A DNA stretch of 64,000 nt from Arthrobacter gallicola (GTDB taxonomy: Bacteria; Actinomycetota; Actinomycetes; Actinomycetales; Micrococcaceae): NCBI RefSeq assembly GCF_014836775.1, contig NZ_JACSQD010000005.1, positions 1 through 64,000 of the forward strand, in the 5' to 3' direction. The translations under genes were made by a program, and so were the position numbers. Below are positions 1 to 15,923 of this stretch, piece by piece; within the stretch, counting starts at the first letter, position 1; the number at the start of each line of letters is the position of its first letter. The notes below the pieces were generated by a model. That model made no database searches, was not told the DNA's origin, and was given only the letters and a program-made list of their open reading frames with translations.

Positions 1-211
1 TTCCGCCGGCACACAAGGCGCGCAGTGGATCCACCATCAAAGTTTGTTGGGGTTTGGCCGCCATGCTTCGGGCGCTTCGAGCTTCTCAGCTGAGCGTCCC
101 GGCCGCGGCGACTCACATAACTGTACACACACCCAGCCGGGCGTGCAACCCGGAACGGGTGTGACCTCCTGCACGCACCGGCGCCACCAGCCAAAGCGCC
201 CGTGAAAACGC
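1..211. other. Intergenic stretch at window edge, no gene recognised
   Basis: I see no convincing gene here. A short minus-strand reading frame runs through it, but it has no recognisable domain and crosses the tyrS terminator. No tRNA or rRNA sequence was recognised. Whatever lies downstream of tyrS is outside the window. Confidence 0.5.
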
Positions 212-243
212 GGAAGGGCAGGCCATCTCTGGCCTGCCCTTCC
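212..243 (-). terminator. Rho-independent terminator of tyrS
   Basis: A near-perfect inverted repeat (GGAAGGGCAGGCCA, 4-nt loop, TGGCCTGCCCTTCC) lies 17 bp past the tyrS stop codon. In the tyrS direction it is followed by GCGTTTTC, a modest T tract. The stem has 14 pairs, so it should end tyrS transcription. Confidence 0.75.
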
Positions 244-259
244 AAACATTTGCAGTAAG

Positions 260-1585
260 TCAGCTCCCGGAAACAACCGCGGTTGCCAGGGTCCGCTTGC
301 CGCGCCGCAGCAGCAGGTACTTGCCGTGCAGCAGTTCCTCGGTTCCGATCACGGCGTCGATCTCCGTGACCTTGCGGTTGTTCACGTAGGCACCGCCTTC
401 GGTGATGGTCCGCCGCGCATCAGAGTTGGTCTTGCACAGGCCGGTGGCCACCAGCAGGTCAATGATGCCCAGTCCCGCCGCGTCCACCTCGGCCCGGGGC
501 AGTTCTGAGGTAGCCGCAGTGAGAGTCGCTTCGTCCAGGTCCTCAAGCGAGCCCTGGCCGAACAGAGCAGCCGAGGCGGCAATGACCTTGTCCGTGGCGT
601 CCGTGCCGTGCACCAGCGAGGTGACGTCGTAGGCCAGGGCGCGCTGCGCCTCGCGCTTGTGCGGCGCCTCGGCCACGGCGCGCTCGAGTTCTTCGATTTC
701 CGACTTGGTCCGGAAGGTGAAGACCTTGAGCCGGTCAACCACATCGGCGTCGGCCGTGTTGAGCCAGAACTGGTACATGGCGTACGGGGTGGTCATGCTG
801 GGATCCAGCCAGACGGCGTTACCCTCGCTCTTGCCGAACTTGGTGCCGTCGGAGTTGGTGATCAGCGGCGTGCCCAGTGCGTGCACCGTGGCGCCTTCAA
901 CCTTGCGCACCAGCTCGGTGCCGGAGGTCAGGTTGCCCCACTGATCCGACCCGCCGGTCTCCAGGACACAGTCGTAGTCGCGGTAGAGCTGCAGGTAATC
1001 CATGCCCTGCAGCACCTGGTAGCTGAATTCCGTGTAGCTGATGCCCTCGTCGGAGTTCAGGCGCGAAGCAACGATCTCCTTCTTCACCATGGTTCCGACC
1101 CGGAAGTGCTTACCGATTTCGCGCAGGAAATCCAGCGCGCTCATGGGCGCCGTCCAGTCCAGGTTGTTCACCATGCGGGCAGCGTTCTCGCCCTCGAAGC
1201 TCAGGAACCGCTGGACCTGGCCCTGCAGGTAGCCGACCCACTCCGCCACCGTTTCCTTGGTGTTCATGGTGCGTTCCGCCGTCGGGCGCGGGTCTCCCAC
1301 CAAACCGGTGGAGCCGCCCACCAGGGCCAGCGGCTTGTGGCCGGCCAGCTGGAGCCGGCGCATGGTCAGCAGCTGCACCAGGTTGCCCAGGTGCAAGCTC
1401 GGCGCAGTGGGGTCAAAACCGCAGTAATACGTGACCGGGTCTCCGCTGAGTAGCTTTTCAAGCTCCGCCTCGTCGGTGGAGAGCTTAATCAGCCCTCTCC
1501 ACTTCAGTTCCTGCCAGATGTTGGCAAAGGTCGGATCGTTCTGCTGGGCAACAAGGCCCTCGGAGGTCTGGGTATTCTGTGGCAC
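260..1585 (-). CDS. tyrS: Tyrosyl-tRNA synthetase
   Basis: Charges tRNA-Tyr with tyrosine using ATP, in the cytoplasm. The 441-residue length is normal for the bacterial TyrRS family. The class I signature HLGN is at about residues 65-68 and the KFGKS loop at about 249-253. The tyrosine and tRNA pocket motif GGSDQWGN is near 211-218. A C-terminal S4-like RNA-binding domain covers roughly 370-435. The chosen start is GTG (Met-Pro-Gln-Asn), preceded by a short AGAGG; a slightly later start is possible because the first 20 residues are not conserved in my memory of the family. A terminator follows directly. Confidence 0.97.
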   Translation of the reverse strand: MPQNTQTSEGLVAQQNDPTFANIWQELKWRGLIKLSTDEAELEKLLSGDPVTYYCGFDPTAPSLHLGNLVQLLTMRRLQLAGHKPLALVGGSTGLVGDPRPTAERTMNTKETVAEWVGYLQGQVQRFLSFEGENAARMVNNLDWTAPMSALDFLREIGKHFRVGTMVKKEIVASRLNSDEGISYTEFSYQVLQGMDYLQLYRDYDCVLETGGSDQWGNLTSGTELVRKVEGATVHALGTPLITNSDGTKFGKSEGNAVWLDPSMTTPYAMYQFWLNTADADVVDRLKVFTFRTKSEIEELERAVAEAPHKREAQRALAYDVTSLVHGTDATDKVIAASAALFGQGSLEDLDEATLTAATSELPRAEVDAAGLGIIDLLVATGLCKTNSDARRTITEGGAYVNNRKVTEIDAVIGTEELLHGKYLLLRRGKRTLATAVVSGS

Positions 1586-1597
1586 GCCTCTAAATTA

Positions 1598-3865
1598 TCA
1601 GGATTCGCCGTCGGCTATCCCCGCCGGGATCCCGTGCTCCGCAATAAGACGCAGGCGCTGGGTTGGACGGGTCATGGCCACGTACAGATCCCCCACCTTC
1701 CCGGCGGCTGCGGTGAGCAGCTCCGAGGGCTCCAGGATCACGACGCCGTCGAACTCCAGTCCCTTGGCTTCGCGCGGAGAGATCACCACGATGTCCTGGC
1801 CGAGTCCGCCGGCACCGGTGCCTACCCGCTTTCCGTAGACCCCCCTGACGGCCTGCCGGACTTCGGCCAGCCGGTGGTCCTCGGTGATGACGGCGAGCAG
1901 GCCGCCTTCCAGCGCGGCCAGATCGGCGGGAAGCGTCTCCAGCAGCCGGGCGATCAGCCCGCCTTCCTCAACTGTGTCCAGGAACGGCGGCCACTGCCCC
2001 TCGCGAACGGCCTTCGGCGCGGAGACCACCAGACCGGCGGCGTTGGCCATCCGGACGGCTGCCTCGGCAATCTGCGCCGGCGTGCGGTAGTTCACCGTCA
2101 GTTCCTCCAGCGTCCAGCGCTCCCCCACGAACGGGTCGAGTGCCTGCTGCCAGGAGGTGGCCCCGGCTGCGGAGCTGGTCTGAGCGATGTCTCCCACCAC
2201 GGTGAAGGACTTCAGCGGGCAGCGGCGCATCAGCAGGCGCCATTGCATGGCGGACAGCTCCTGCGCCTCGTCCACCACCACGTGCCCGAACGCCCAGGTG
2301 CGGTCGATGGCGGCACGGTCTGCCGCGGTGAGCCGCTCTTCGGCTTCCATGTTGTGGTTGGCCAGGTCCTCGGCGGAAAGGATGCCGTGGGCACCGGAGT
2401 CCTCGAGGAAACCTTCGGTGTTTTCGATCGCACGTTCGGCGTTCGCCAGGTCCCGCTTCCGGGCTTCCTCCAGGGCAGCACTGTCCCGGCCGGCCGAGGG
2501 ATCGAGGTCTCCCAGCAGTTCCGCGGCCTCATCGAGCAGCGGAATATCCGCTTCGGTCCAGGCCGCGTCCGGGGCGCGCATCAGCAGGGCACGCTCGGCA
2601 TCGGTGAGGTCCGGGGCGGCTGCTTCCAGGTGTCCGGGTTTGCTGAACAGTTCGCTGATGAGCTTTTCCGGTGTCAGCGGCATCCAGCACAGATTCAGTG
2701 CAATGCGCACGTCCCGGGCACTGCGCACGTCCTCGGCCAGATACGCGCGGTCGGTGCTGTTCCCGGCGCCGGCCGATTCTTCGAGGACCTCGGTCAGCTG
2801 GTCGGTGAGTTCACGCAGCAGGATCTTCACGAAGGTCACGCGTGCTTCGTTGTGCGGTTTGCCGGTCGCGCGTGCCCGGTCCCGGGCCCGCTGCACCTGC
2901 TTGGGCGTCAGCGTGATCATGGTTCCGTCGACGTTCAGCCGGCGCGGTTCGGCCAGAATCCGCTCGCGGTTCGCGACGGCGCGGTTGACGACGTCGGCCA
3001 TCGACAGCCGGCCCTTGATCTCGGCGGCGGCGGCCGAATCCTCGCCCGTGGCCGTGATGCCCGGCATCAGCTGGCCGAGGCTGGACATCACGACGCCGGT
3101 CTCGCCGAGGGAGGGCAGCACCCGTTCGATGTAGTGGATGAAGGCATTCGAGGGCCCCACGAGCAGGACGCCGGCGGACTTCAGGCGCTCCCGGTGGGTG
3201 TAGAGCAGGTACGCGGCGCGGTGCAGGGCGACGGCGGTTTTACCCGTGCCCGGGCCACCCTGCACCACCAGGGTTCCGGGCAGCGGTGCACGGATAATCC
3301 GGTCCTGCTCCGCCTGGATGGTGCCAACGATGTCCGACATCTGGCCGGTGCGCTTGGAATTCAGGGCGGCCAGCAGGGCACCCTCGCCCTGCAGATTGTC
3401 TCCCTCTTCAAGCATGGAGTAATCCAGCACGTCGTCCTCCAGGCCCTGGACGTCCCGGCCCTTGAGGATCAGGTGACGGCGGCGGCGCACGCCCTGGCGC
3501 TCGAAAGCGGTGGCCTGGTAGAAGGTACCGGCTTCCGGCGCACGCCAGTCCACCATGAGCCGCTGCAGGTCAGCCGTGGAGAGGCCGATCCGGCCGATGT
3601 AGCGGGTCTCCCCGTCGTCGAGGTCGAGCCGGCCGAACACCAGCCGGTCGTCGACGGCGTTCAGCTGCGCGAGGCGGTCCTCGTACATGGTGGCAAAGGC
3701 ATCGCGTTCGGACCGGTTCTGGTGCGAACCGGCGGAATGTGAGCGGCGGACCTGGGCCAGCTGCTCGCTTTTTTCCTCCCGCAGCTCATCGAGCCGGTGG
3801 TACAGGCCGGCCACGTAGCGGCGCTCGTGGTCGAGCTCCGTTTGGACCGAAGACGTTTCAGGCAT
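1598..3865 (-). CDS. helD: HelD-type UvrD/Rep superfamily ATPase acting on RNA polymerase
   Basis: A superfamily 1 motor protein of 755 residues. The N-terminal ~75 residues are charged and probably coiled coil (HERRYVAGLYHRLDELREEK...). In HelD proteins that arm enters the RNA polymerase secondary channel. Walker A (GGPGTGKT) is at 203-210. A DEAQ box (VVDEAQELS) lies near 540, followed by GDIAQ, and the C-terminal motifs EFDGVVILEP and YVAMTRPTQRL are near 710-735. HelD proteins strip stalled polymerase from DNA, and in actinobacteria some give rifamycin tolerance. The assignment to HelD rather than a DNA-repair UvrD rests on the N-terminal arm and the interrupted 1A domain. It sits 12 bp upstream of tyrS on the same strand. 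Confidence 0.85.
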   Translation of the reverse strand: MPETSSVQTELDHERRYVAGLYHRLDELREEKSEQLAQVRRSHSAGSHQNRSERDAFATMYEDRLAQLNAVDDRLVFGRLDLDDGETRYIGRIGLSTADLQRLMVDWRAPEAGTFYQATAFERQGVRRRRHLILKGRDVQGLEDDVLDYSMLEEGDNLQGEGALLAALNSKRTGQMSDIVGTIQAEQDRIIRAPLPGTLVVQGGPGTGKTAVALHRAAYLLYTHRERLKSAGVLLVGPSNAFIHYIERVLPSLGETGVVMSSLGQLMPGITATGEDSAAAAEIKGRLSMADVVNRAVANRERILAEPRRLNVDGTMITLTPKQVQRARDRARATGKPHNEARVTFVKILLRELTDQLTEVLEESAGAGNSTDRAYLAEDVRSARDVRIALNLCWMPLTPEKLISELFSKPGHLEAAAPDLTDAERALLMRAPDAAWTEADIPLLDEAAELLGDLDPSAGRDSAALEEARKRDLANAERAIENTEGFLEDSGAHGILSAEDLANHNMEAEERLTAADRAAIDRTWAFGHVVVDEAQELSAMQWRLLMRRCPLKSFTVVGDIAQTSSAAGATSWQQALDPFVGERWTLEELTVNYRTPAQIAEAAVRMANAAGLVVSAPKAVREGQWPPFLDTVEEGGLIARLLETLPADLAALEGGLLAVITEDHRLAEVRQAVRGVYGKRVGTGAGGLGQDIVVISPREAKGLEFDGVVILEPSELLTAAAGKVGDLYVAMTRPTQRLRLIAEHGIPAGIADGES

Positions 3866-3992
3866 GTTCGCGTTCCCTCTCGCAAAGGCAGACCGTCTAT
3901 CTTACCGTGCATCGGCACAATTTCCATGCCCTGTCCATAGTGCGGGTGAACGTTGCGTCCCGCGGCCCGTATTCCGTTTGCGGAGGGCCGGT

Positions 3993-4574
3993 TTAGTAGG
4001 TGATCAGCGACCGCACGTTGTGGCCGGCGAGGGCTTTGCGGCCCCCCAGTTCACCGAGTTCGAGTACGACGCCGAAGCCCGCAACGCTGGAGCCGGCGCT
4101 TTCGATCAGGCGGGCGGCAGCTGCAAGCGTTCCGCCGGTGGCCAGGACATCGTCCAGGATCAAGACCCGCGAGCCGGCCGGCACGTCCTCGACGTGCAGC
4201 TCGAGGCTGTTCTGCCCGTATTCCATGTCATAGGTTTCGGTGTAGGTTGCCCGCGGCAGTTTTCCGGGTTTGCGGATGGTGATCACGCCGCGTTCGGACG
4301 CGTAGGCCGCAGCGGCGGCGAGCAGGAATCCGCGGGCTTCCACGCCGGCCACGAAGTCGAACTGTCCCTCGTATCCGGCCAGCAGTGCGTCCACCATGCC
4401 GCGCAGCGCCGGTCCATCTGCGAAGACGGGAGTCAGGTCGCGGAACGTGATGCCCGGCTTGGGGTAATCCTGGACGACGGCGCCGAGGCGGTCGATAATT
4501 TCGGCAATCGTTTCGGCGGCCTGAGGGGCCGGGGTTGCGGAAGTGTTGAGCGGGTTCGAAGCTGTGTGTTTCAC
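3993..4574 (-). CDS. apt: Adenine phosphoribosyltransferase
   Basis: Purine salvage enzyme joining adenine and PRPP to make AMP. The PRPP-binding loop LILDDVLATGGT is clear at about residues 133-145. The family N-terminal motif DYPKPGITFRDLTPVF lies near residue 37, and AGVEARGF near 75. The 193 residues are a little longer than the usual ~175 because of a low-complexity N-terminus. GTG (Val-Lys-His-Thr) is taken as the start. It stands alone between helD and the glycosylase gene, both on the same strand. Confidence 0.95.
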   Translation of the reverse strand: MKHTASNPLNTSATPAPQAAETIAEIIDRLGAVVQDYPKPGITFRDLTPVFADGPALRGMVDALLAGYEGQFDFVAGVEARGFLLAAAAAYASERGVITIRKPGKLPRATYTETYDMEYGQNSLELHVEDVPAGSRVLILDDVLATGGTLAAAARLIESAGSSVAGFGVVLELGELGGRKALAGHNVRSLITY

Positions 4575-4717
4575 CCATCTACCTTACCGGTCTGCCGCAC
4601 CCGAAGCCGTGTCCTGCGGCTGCGCTGCTCCTCACAGCCGGCCGCCGCCCAGGCGTGCGGCAGACCGCACAGGCATCCGGAGGCAACCCGGCCCCGGCCC
4701 GTTGGTGGCCGGTCAGC

Positions 4718-5386
4718 CTACGCGCGCTTCGCCGTCGCCCCCGAAGCGCGTACCCGAGCCCGCTGTACCGCCGGCCGGTATTTGGAGACGCTCGGTTCGC
4801 CGGTCAGCCAGAACCGCCAGGGGTAGGCTTCTCCACCGCCTTCCCCGCTGACGCCAACCCGGGGACCGCAGGAAATCGCCTCCGCTGCGGCCGGTTCCGG
4901 CGGCAGTTCCAGCCGCAGCGGGGACGTGAAAACATCCGCGCCGTCCAGGCTGCGGTCTATGCCCAGTGCCTGGGTCAGCCGGGCCGGCCCGCGGGCCAGG
5001 TCCAGGGGTGATTTGGGCTGCTTGCGGCGCACTCCGGCGACGGCGTGGCCCTCAACGATTTCCCCGGCCCGCAGCAGCAGCCCGGTGGCCTGGCCCGGTT
5101 CGCCGCAGACGACGTTGGCGCAGTAGTGCATCCCGTAGGTGAAGTAGACGTAAAGGTGTCCGGCCGGGCCAAACATGGTGGAGTTCCGGGCCGACTGTCC
5201 ACGGAAGGCATGGGACCCGGGGTCCGCTGCTCCGAGGTACGCTTCCACCTCCGTGATCCGGACCGCCACGTCGCCCTCCTCGGATTCCCTGCGGAGGACG
5301 GCACCCAGCAGCCAGGGCGCTGCCTCGGTGGCAGGGATGGTCAGCCGGCTGCGTTGTTCTGCGGGATCCAGGCGTATCTGCTCCAT
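4718..5386 (-). CDS. mpg: DNA-3-methyladenine glycosylase (AAG/MPG family)
   Basis: Base-excision repair enzyme that removes 3-methyladenine and other alkylated or deaminated purines. The family active-site segment ITEVEAYLGAADPGSHAF (catalytic Glu in EVEAY) is at about residues 43-60. The pocket motif YVYFTYGMHYCANVV follows near 80-94. DLARGPARLTQALGI near 128 is also typical. The 222-residue length is normal for this family. No LexA box was seen upstream. Confidence 0.94.
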   Translation of the reverse strand: MEQIRLDPAEQRSRLTIPATEAAPWLLGAVLRRESEEGDVAVRITEVEAYLGAADPGSHAFRGQSARNSTMFGPAGHLYVYFTYGMHYCANVVCGEPGQATGLLLRAGEIVEGHAVAGVRRKQPKSPLDLARGPARLTQALGIDRSLDGADVFTSPLRLELPPEPAAAEAISCGPRVGVSGEGGGEAYPWRFWLTGEPSVSKYRPAVQRARVRASGATAKRA

Positions 5387-5470
5387 CCTTCGACCGTAGC
5401 AAGAGCGGCGGCTGCGTAAAAAACCGGTTTGAGCGGCCGCGGGGTGTGTGCCGGCGTGCTGCGGAAGAGG

Positions 5471-6346
5471 CTAAGCAGAGGCACTGTAGAGCGCTTCGAG
5501 CGCCCGGAGGCGGTGGGAGTTCGGATGCGGGGTCTCCCCCAGCAGCCGGACTGCGGCCGAGTCCAGCGCCAGGTGCCAGGCAGCCATCAGGGCGGCGGTG
5601 TCCTGCGGATTACCGCCGTCGATCCGCTGCCGGATCCGCAGTTTGCCCACGCCGTCCGTCTCTTCCACCGAAAAGTCTGCACCCTCGCCGAGGCGGAGGT
5701 TTCCGCCGGAACTTTCGACGGCGGCGGTAATGTCCTCAGCCGGGGCGTCGTACCAGCGTTCAAAGACCAGTGTGGTGTCCCCGGGGGTTTCTTCCAGGAA
5801 ACCCATGGTCGGCGAGACATCGAATTCCTTGGAATAGGCATCGCGCAGCGCCCGCCACTGGGCTGGCTGCTCCATGCCCGGCGGCGGAGTCCCAGCAGCC
5901 ACCGCAGCGAACGCCAGCAGGATGCCCTGCCAGCCGGCGCTGCCCTCGGCGAGGAAATCCGCGGTGTCGGTGCGGGACCGGAACTGCAGCAGCGCACCGC
6001 CGTCGGACTCCAGCACCTGCCACTCCAGCACCGATTCCTCGCCGAGTTCATCATCCCAGGTGATTTGCAGACTGCTGCGGGGCGTGAGCTGCAGAACGGT
6101 GCCGGATACGCTGCCTCCGCCCATCTCCACGGTGTATTCCTTACCCAGTTCCCAGTCCGGGGTGACGGATCCCATCCACTGCTCGACTTTGCGCGGATTC
6201 GTCAGGACATCCCAGATATGCGCGGCGGGGTAGTCGAACTGTTTGTCGAAGGCCAGCGCCCAGCCGTCGCTCAGCTTTTCGATGCGGCCTGCGGGAACCG
6301 AGGGGTCCTCCCACCCGGAACGGCTGGACGATGATGCTTCAGACAT
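5471..6346 (-). CDS. SRPBCC/AHSA1-domain protein, two domains
   Basis: A 291-residue protein starting MSEASSSS. It appears to carry two tandem START-like (AHSA1) folds. The first, about residues 30-170, contains VLTNPRKVEQWMG, the usual loss-of-substrate-pocket motif of the family. A second, weaker one from about 185 contains LVFERWYDAPAEDI. Members bind hydrophobic ligands or act as chaperone cofactors, so no specific substrate can be named. A reading frame extends 66 residues further upstream, but those residues are low-complexity and the ATG at 6344-6346 fits the family start. It is convergent with nothing and probably monocistronic. Confidence 0.8.
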   Translation of the reverse strand: MSEASSSSRSGWEDPSVPAGRIEKLSDGWALAFDKQFDYPAAHIWDVLTNPRKVEQWMGSVTPDWELGKEYTVEMGGGSVSGTVLQLTPRSSLQITWDDELGEESVLEWQVLESDGGALLQFRSRTDTADFLAEGSAGWQGILLAFAAVAAGTPPPGMEQPAQWRALRDAYSKEFDVSPTMGFLEETPGDTTLVFERWYDAPAEDITAAVESSGGNLRLGEGADFSVEETDGVGKLRIRQRIDGGNPQDTAALMAAWHLALDSAAVRLLGETPHPNSHRLRALEALYSASA

Positions 6347-6441
6347 GGCGGCCCTTCCGTAGATGCCATCTGCTGCACTACCTACCCTAGGGTGGGCGGG
6401 TCCGCTCTGGAAGGCGCGCCAAGTCGAAGCGCGGCCAAAGC

Positions 6442-6975
6442 TCAGCGCCCGTTTCCGGGCGGCAGCCGGTAGCGGATGTGGTTCCGGTCCGCCCGGGCCT
6501 GCCAGAATTCGGTTTCCAGCGGCTGCAGCGCGTAGAGCTGCCACACCGGGTTCGGGCTGCCGTCTGCCCCGGGGCGCTCCTCCCAGTCCGCAGCCGACGC
6601 TTCTGCTGACAGCCGCACCACGCTGCCGGCGACGCGGACCTGGCGGCCCAGCGGCTGCCAGAAGAAGTTCATGGCCGCACGCGGGTTGGCCTCCAGCTCC
6701 CGGCCCTTGCGGGACGTGCGGGAGGTCGCGAACTGCCAGCCGTCGTCGTCGATGTCCTTCAGGATCAGCATGCGGGCCGAGGGCCGGCCGGCGGGATCGG
6801 CCGTGGCCAGCGAGAAGGCATGGGGCTGCGGAATGCCGGCGGCCAGCGCTTCCCCGAGCCAGAGCCGGAACAGCACAGCGGGGTCATCCGCTGCGGTGTC
6901 AGGATCAAAGTCCGGGAGGGTGGCCGGGAAGTCGGGCAGTGCGCGCAGCAGGCGCCGGAACTCGGGGTTGGGCAT
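6442..6975 (-). CDS. Pyridoxamine 5'-phosphate oxidase family protein (PdxH-like)
   Basis: FMN-binding split-barrel protein of about 177 residues. The motifs fit the PdxH/PhzG group: HAFSLATADPAGRPSARMLILKD (FMN-phosphate contact), SRKGRELEANPRAAMNFFW, and a C-terminal HIRYRL in place of the classical arginine-rich PdxH tail. It may therefore oxidise pyridoxamine or pyridoxine 5'-phosphate to PLP. The shortened and divergent C-terminus leaves a PhzG-like or other role open. The start MPNPEFRR was chosen because the 25 upstream residues of the open frame look non-coding. Confidence 0.78.
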   Translation of the reverse strand: MPNPEFRRLLRALPDFPATLPDFDPDTAADDPAVLFRLWLGEALAAGIPQPHAFSLATADPAGRPSARMLILKDIDDDGWQFATSRTSRKGRELEANPRAAMNFFWQPLGRQVRVAGSVVRLSAEASAADWEERPGADGSPNPVWQLYALQPLETEFWQARADRNHIRYRLPPGNGR

Positions 6976-7069
6976 GCTCACCACGGTATCGCCCAGGTCC
7001 CCGGAAGGGCAGAAACGGCTGCCGGTGAGTGACCGGGCAACCGTTTCCACCCCTGCGGGGTCAGGGATG

Positions 7070-9749
<2,680 letters not shown>

Positions 9750-9846
9750 GAATGTGCTCCTCTTGCGATTGGTGCAGCGTTGGTGCTGCGTTGGGTAGGA
9801 AAAGTTTGGGAAGCCTGTGGCCGGGCTCACGCCGCGGGGTCAGCTT

Positions 9847-12627
<2,781 letters not shown>

Positions 12628-12631
<4 letters not shown>

Positions 12632-13554
12632 GCTGTTTCTCCGTCCGGAACGATCTGGGTGCCGATGCCGGCGGTGGTGAAAACTTCCAGCAGCATGGAA
12701 TGTGCCATGCGGCCGTCCACGACGGCGGCGCGGTCCACCCCGCCGTCGACCGCTGCGAGGCAGGCTTCCATCTTGGGAATCATGCCGGATTCCAGGCTGG
12801 GGAGCATGCTCCGCAGTTCGCCGGCGGTGAGGGAGGAGATCAGCGAGGACTTGTCCGGCCAGTTGGCGTAAAGGCCTTCGACGTCGGTCAGGACCACCAG
12901 GCGGGAGGCGCCCAGGGCCACAGCCAGGGAGGCGGCGGCCGTGTCGGCGTTCACGTTCAGCACCTGTCCGGTGGGTGAGCCGGCGCCGTCGATTTCCGGG
13001 GCCACGGTGGAGATGACCGGGATCCGGCCGGCCTCGATGAGGTCCAGGATCGCTCCGGGGTTGACGCCGACAACTTCGCCGACGAGGCCCAGGTCCACTT
13101 CTTCGCCGTCCACAACCGTTCCGGTGCGCACGGCCTGCAGCAGCCCGCCGTCTTCCCCGGAGAGGCCGACGGCGTAGGGGCCGTGGGAGTTGATCATGCC
13201 GACCAGCTCGCGGCCAACCTGGCCGGTGAGCACCATACGCACCGCGTCCATGGCTTCGGGGGTGGTGACGCGCAGGCCGCCCTTGAACTCGGACTTGATG
13301 CCCAGCCGGGCCAGCAGCGCACTGATCTGCGGGCCGCCGCCGTGCACCACCACGGGGTGCACACCCACGTGGTGGAGAAAGACGATGTCTTCGGCGAACG
13401 CCTGCCGCAGCTCATCGTTGACCATGGCGTTGCCGCCGTATTTGATCACCATGGTGCTGCCGGCGAACCGCTGGATCCAGGGCAGCGCCTCGATCAGCGT
13501 GGCCGCCTTGTCCTGGGCGGCCAGCTGTTCGCGGGCTTCGGTGGGGGTGCTCAT
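12628..13554 (-). CDS. argB: Acetylglutamate kinase
   Basis: Phosphorylates N-acetylglutamate, usually the arginine feedback point. The nucleotide loop KYGGNAM is near residue 39 and [13 protein letters not shown] near 70. The substrate motif [12 protein letters not shown] is near 95, and [13 protein letters not shown] near 195. The 308-residue length fits the arginine-sensitive hexameric class. It lies 11 bp after argJ and overlaps argD by 4 bp. Confidence 0.97.
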
Positions 13555-13565
13555 AGGATCCTCGA

Positions 13566-14749
13566 TCAGCTGCTGTAGGCGGAGTTTTCGTGGACGTAGT
13601 CCGTGGTCAGGTCATTGGTCCAGATAGTCGCGGATTCGGTTCCGGCTGCCAGATCGATTTCGACGCTCACCGCCCGGCCGCTGAGGTCCACGTTTTCGCG
13701 CGGATCACCGATGCCACCGCCCCGGCAGACCTGGACACCATTGATCGAGACGTTGAGCTGGTCCGGTTCGAAGGCGGCGTCGGTGGTGCCGACGGCAGAG
13801 AGGACCCGGCCCCAGTTCGGGTCGTTGCCGAAGATCGCGGTCTTGAAGAGGTTGGAGCGGGCGACGGCGCGGGACGCCGTTTCGGCGTCAGCCACGGTTG
13901 CCGCGTTGAATGTCGTGATGGCGATGTCGTGGCTGGCGCCCTCGGCGTCGGTAATCAGCTGCTGGGCCAGGGAATGGCACACCTCGGTCAGGCCGCGGGT
14001 GAACTCTTCGGTATCCGGGGTGGTGCCGGAGGCACCGGAGGCCATGAGGACCACAGTGTCGTTGGTGGACATGCAGCCGTCGGAGTCGGTGCGGTCAAAG
14101 GTGACCGCGGTCGCCGTGCGCAGTGCGGCGTCGAGCGCCGGTGCATCGAGGAGAGCGTCGGTGGTGAGGACCACCAGCATGGTGGCCAGTCCGGGTGCCA
14201 GCATGCCGGCGCCCTTGGCCATCCCGCCGATCCGGTAGCCGGTGCCGGCGAAGCCGGCCTGCTTGGAGACGGAGTCCGTGGTCATGATGGCCTCGGCAGC
14301 CAGCGCGCCGCCGTCGTTGGTCAGGGCCTGCACGGCAGTTTCCGCGCCGGGCAGGAGCTTGTCCATCGGCAGCTGCTCACCGATCAGGCCGGTGGAGCAG
14401 ACCAGGACGTCGCCGGCGGAAACGCCCAGCAGCTCGGCTACCTTTTCCGCCGTGGCGTGGGTGTTCTGGAAGCCCTGCGGGCCGGTGCACGCGTTGGCTC
14501 CGCCGGAGTTCAGGAACACGGCGTCGGCCCGCCCGTCGGAGATGACCTGGCGGGACCAGTCCACCGGGGCGGCTGCCACCCGGTTGCTGGTGAAGACCGC
14601 GGCCGCGGCTTTGACGGGGCCGTCATTGACCACCAGGGCGACGTCGCGTCCGCCGGAGGCCTTCAGCCCGGCGGTCACGCCTGCGGCGCGGAAGCCGGCG
14701 GGTGCGGTGATGCCGGCGGTCTGGGTGCCGGTATGGGTTTCGGTGCTCA

Positions 14750-14750
<1 letters not shown>
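13566..14750 (-). CDS. argJ: Bifunctional glutamate N-acetyltransferase / ornithine acetyltransferase
   Basis: Recycles the acetyl group between acetylornithine and glutamate and can make N-acetylglutamate de novo. The self-cleavage region [21 protein letters not shown] lies near residue 180, with the nucleophilic threonine in ATML. The STNDTV motif is near 242. The protein is 394 residues from the ATG at 14748-14750. That ATG overlaps the argC stop as TAATG, so the two are translationally coupled. The upstream open frame (65 residues) is argC in another frame and was excluded. Confidence 0.96.
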
Positions 14751-15833
<1,083 letters not shown>

Positions 15834-15923
15834 GACTGCGGGCAGGTCCGCCGGCGGTGACGGGCCTACGATGGTGTCCACATGCTGCCAGGTAAACACA
15901 CCCCGAGCTGATTGAGGCAACCC

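Noticed and set aside
37..276. 79-codon minus-strand frame next to tyrS
   Set aside because: Crosses the tyrS terminator hairpin, no conserved sequence and no convincing start.
1634..3742. 702-codon open frame on the plus strand opposite helD
   Set aside because: High-GC shadow of a well-supported gene. Composition is Gly/Gln/His/Arg-rich with no domain.
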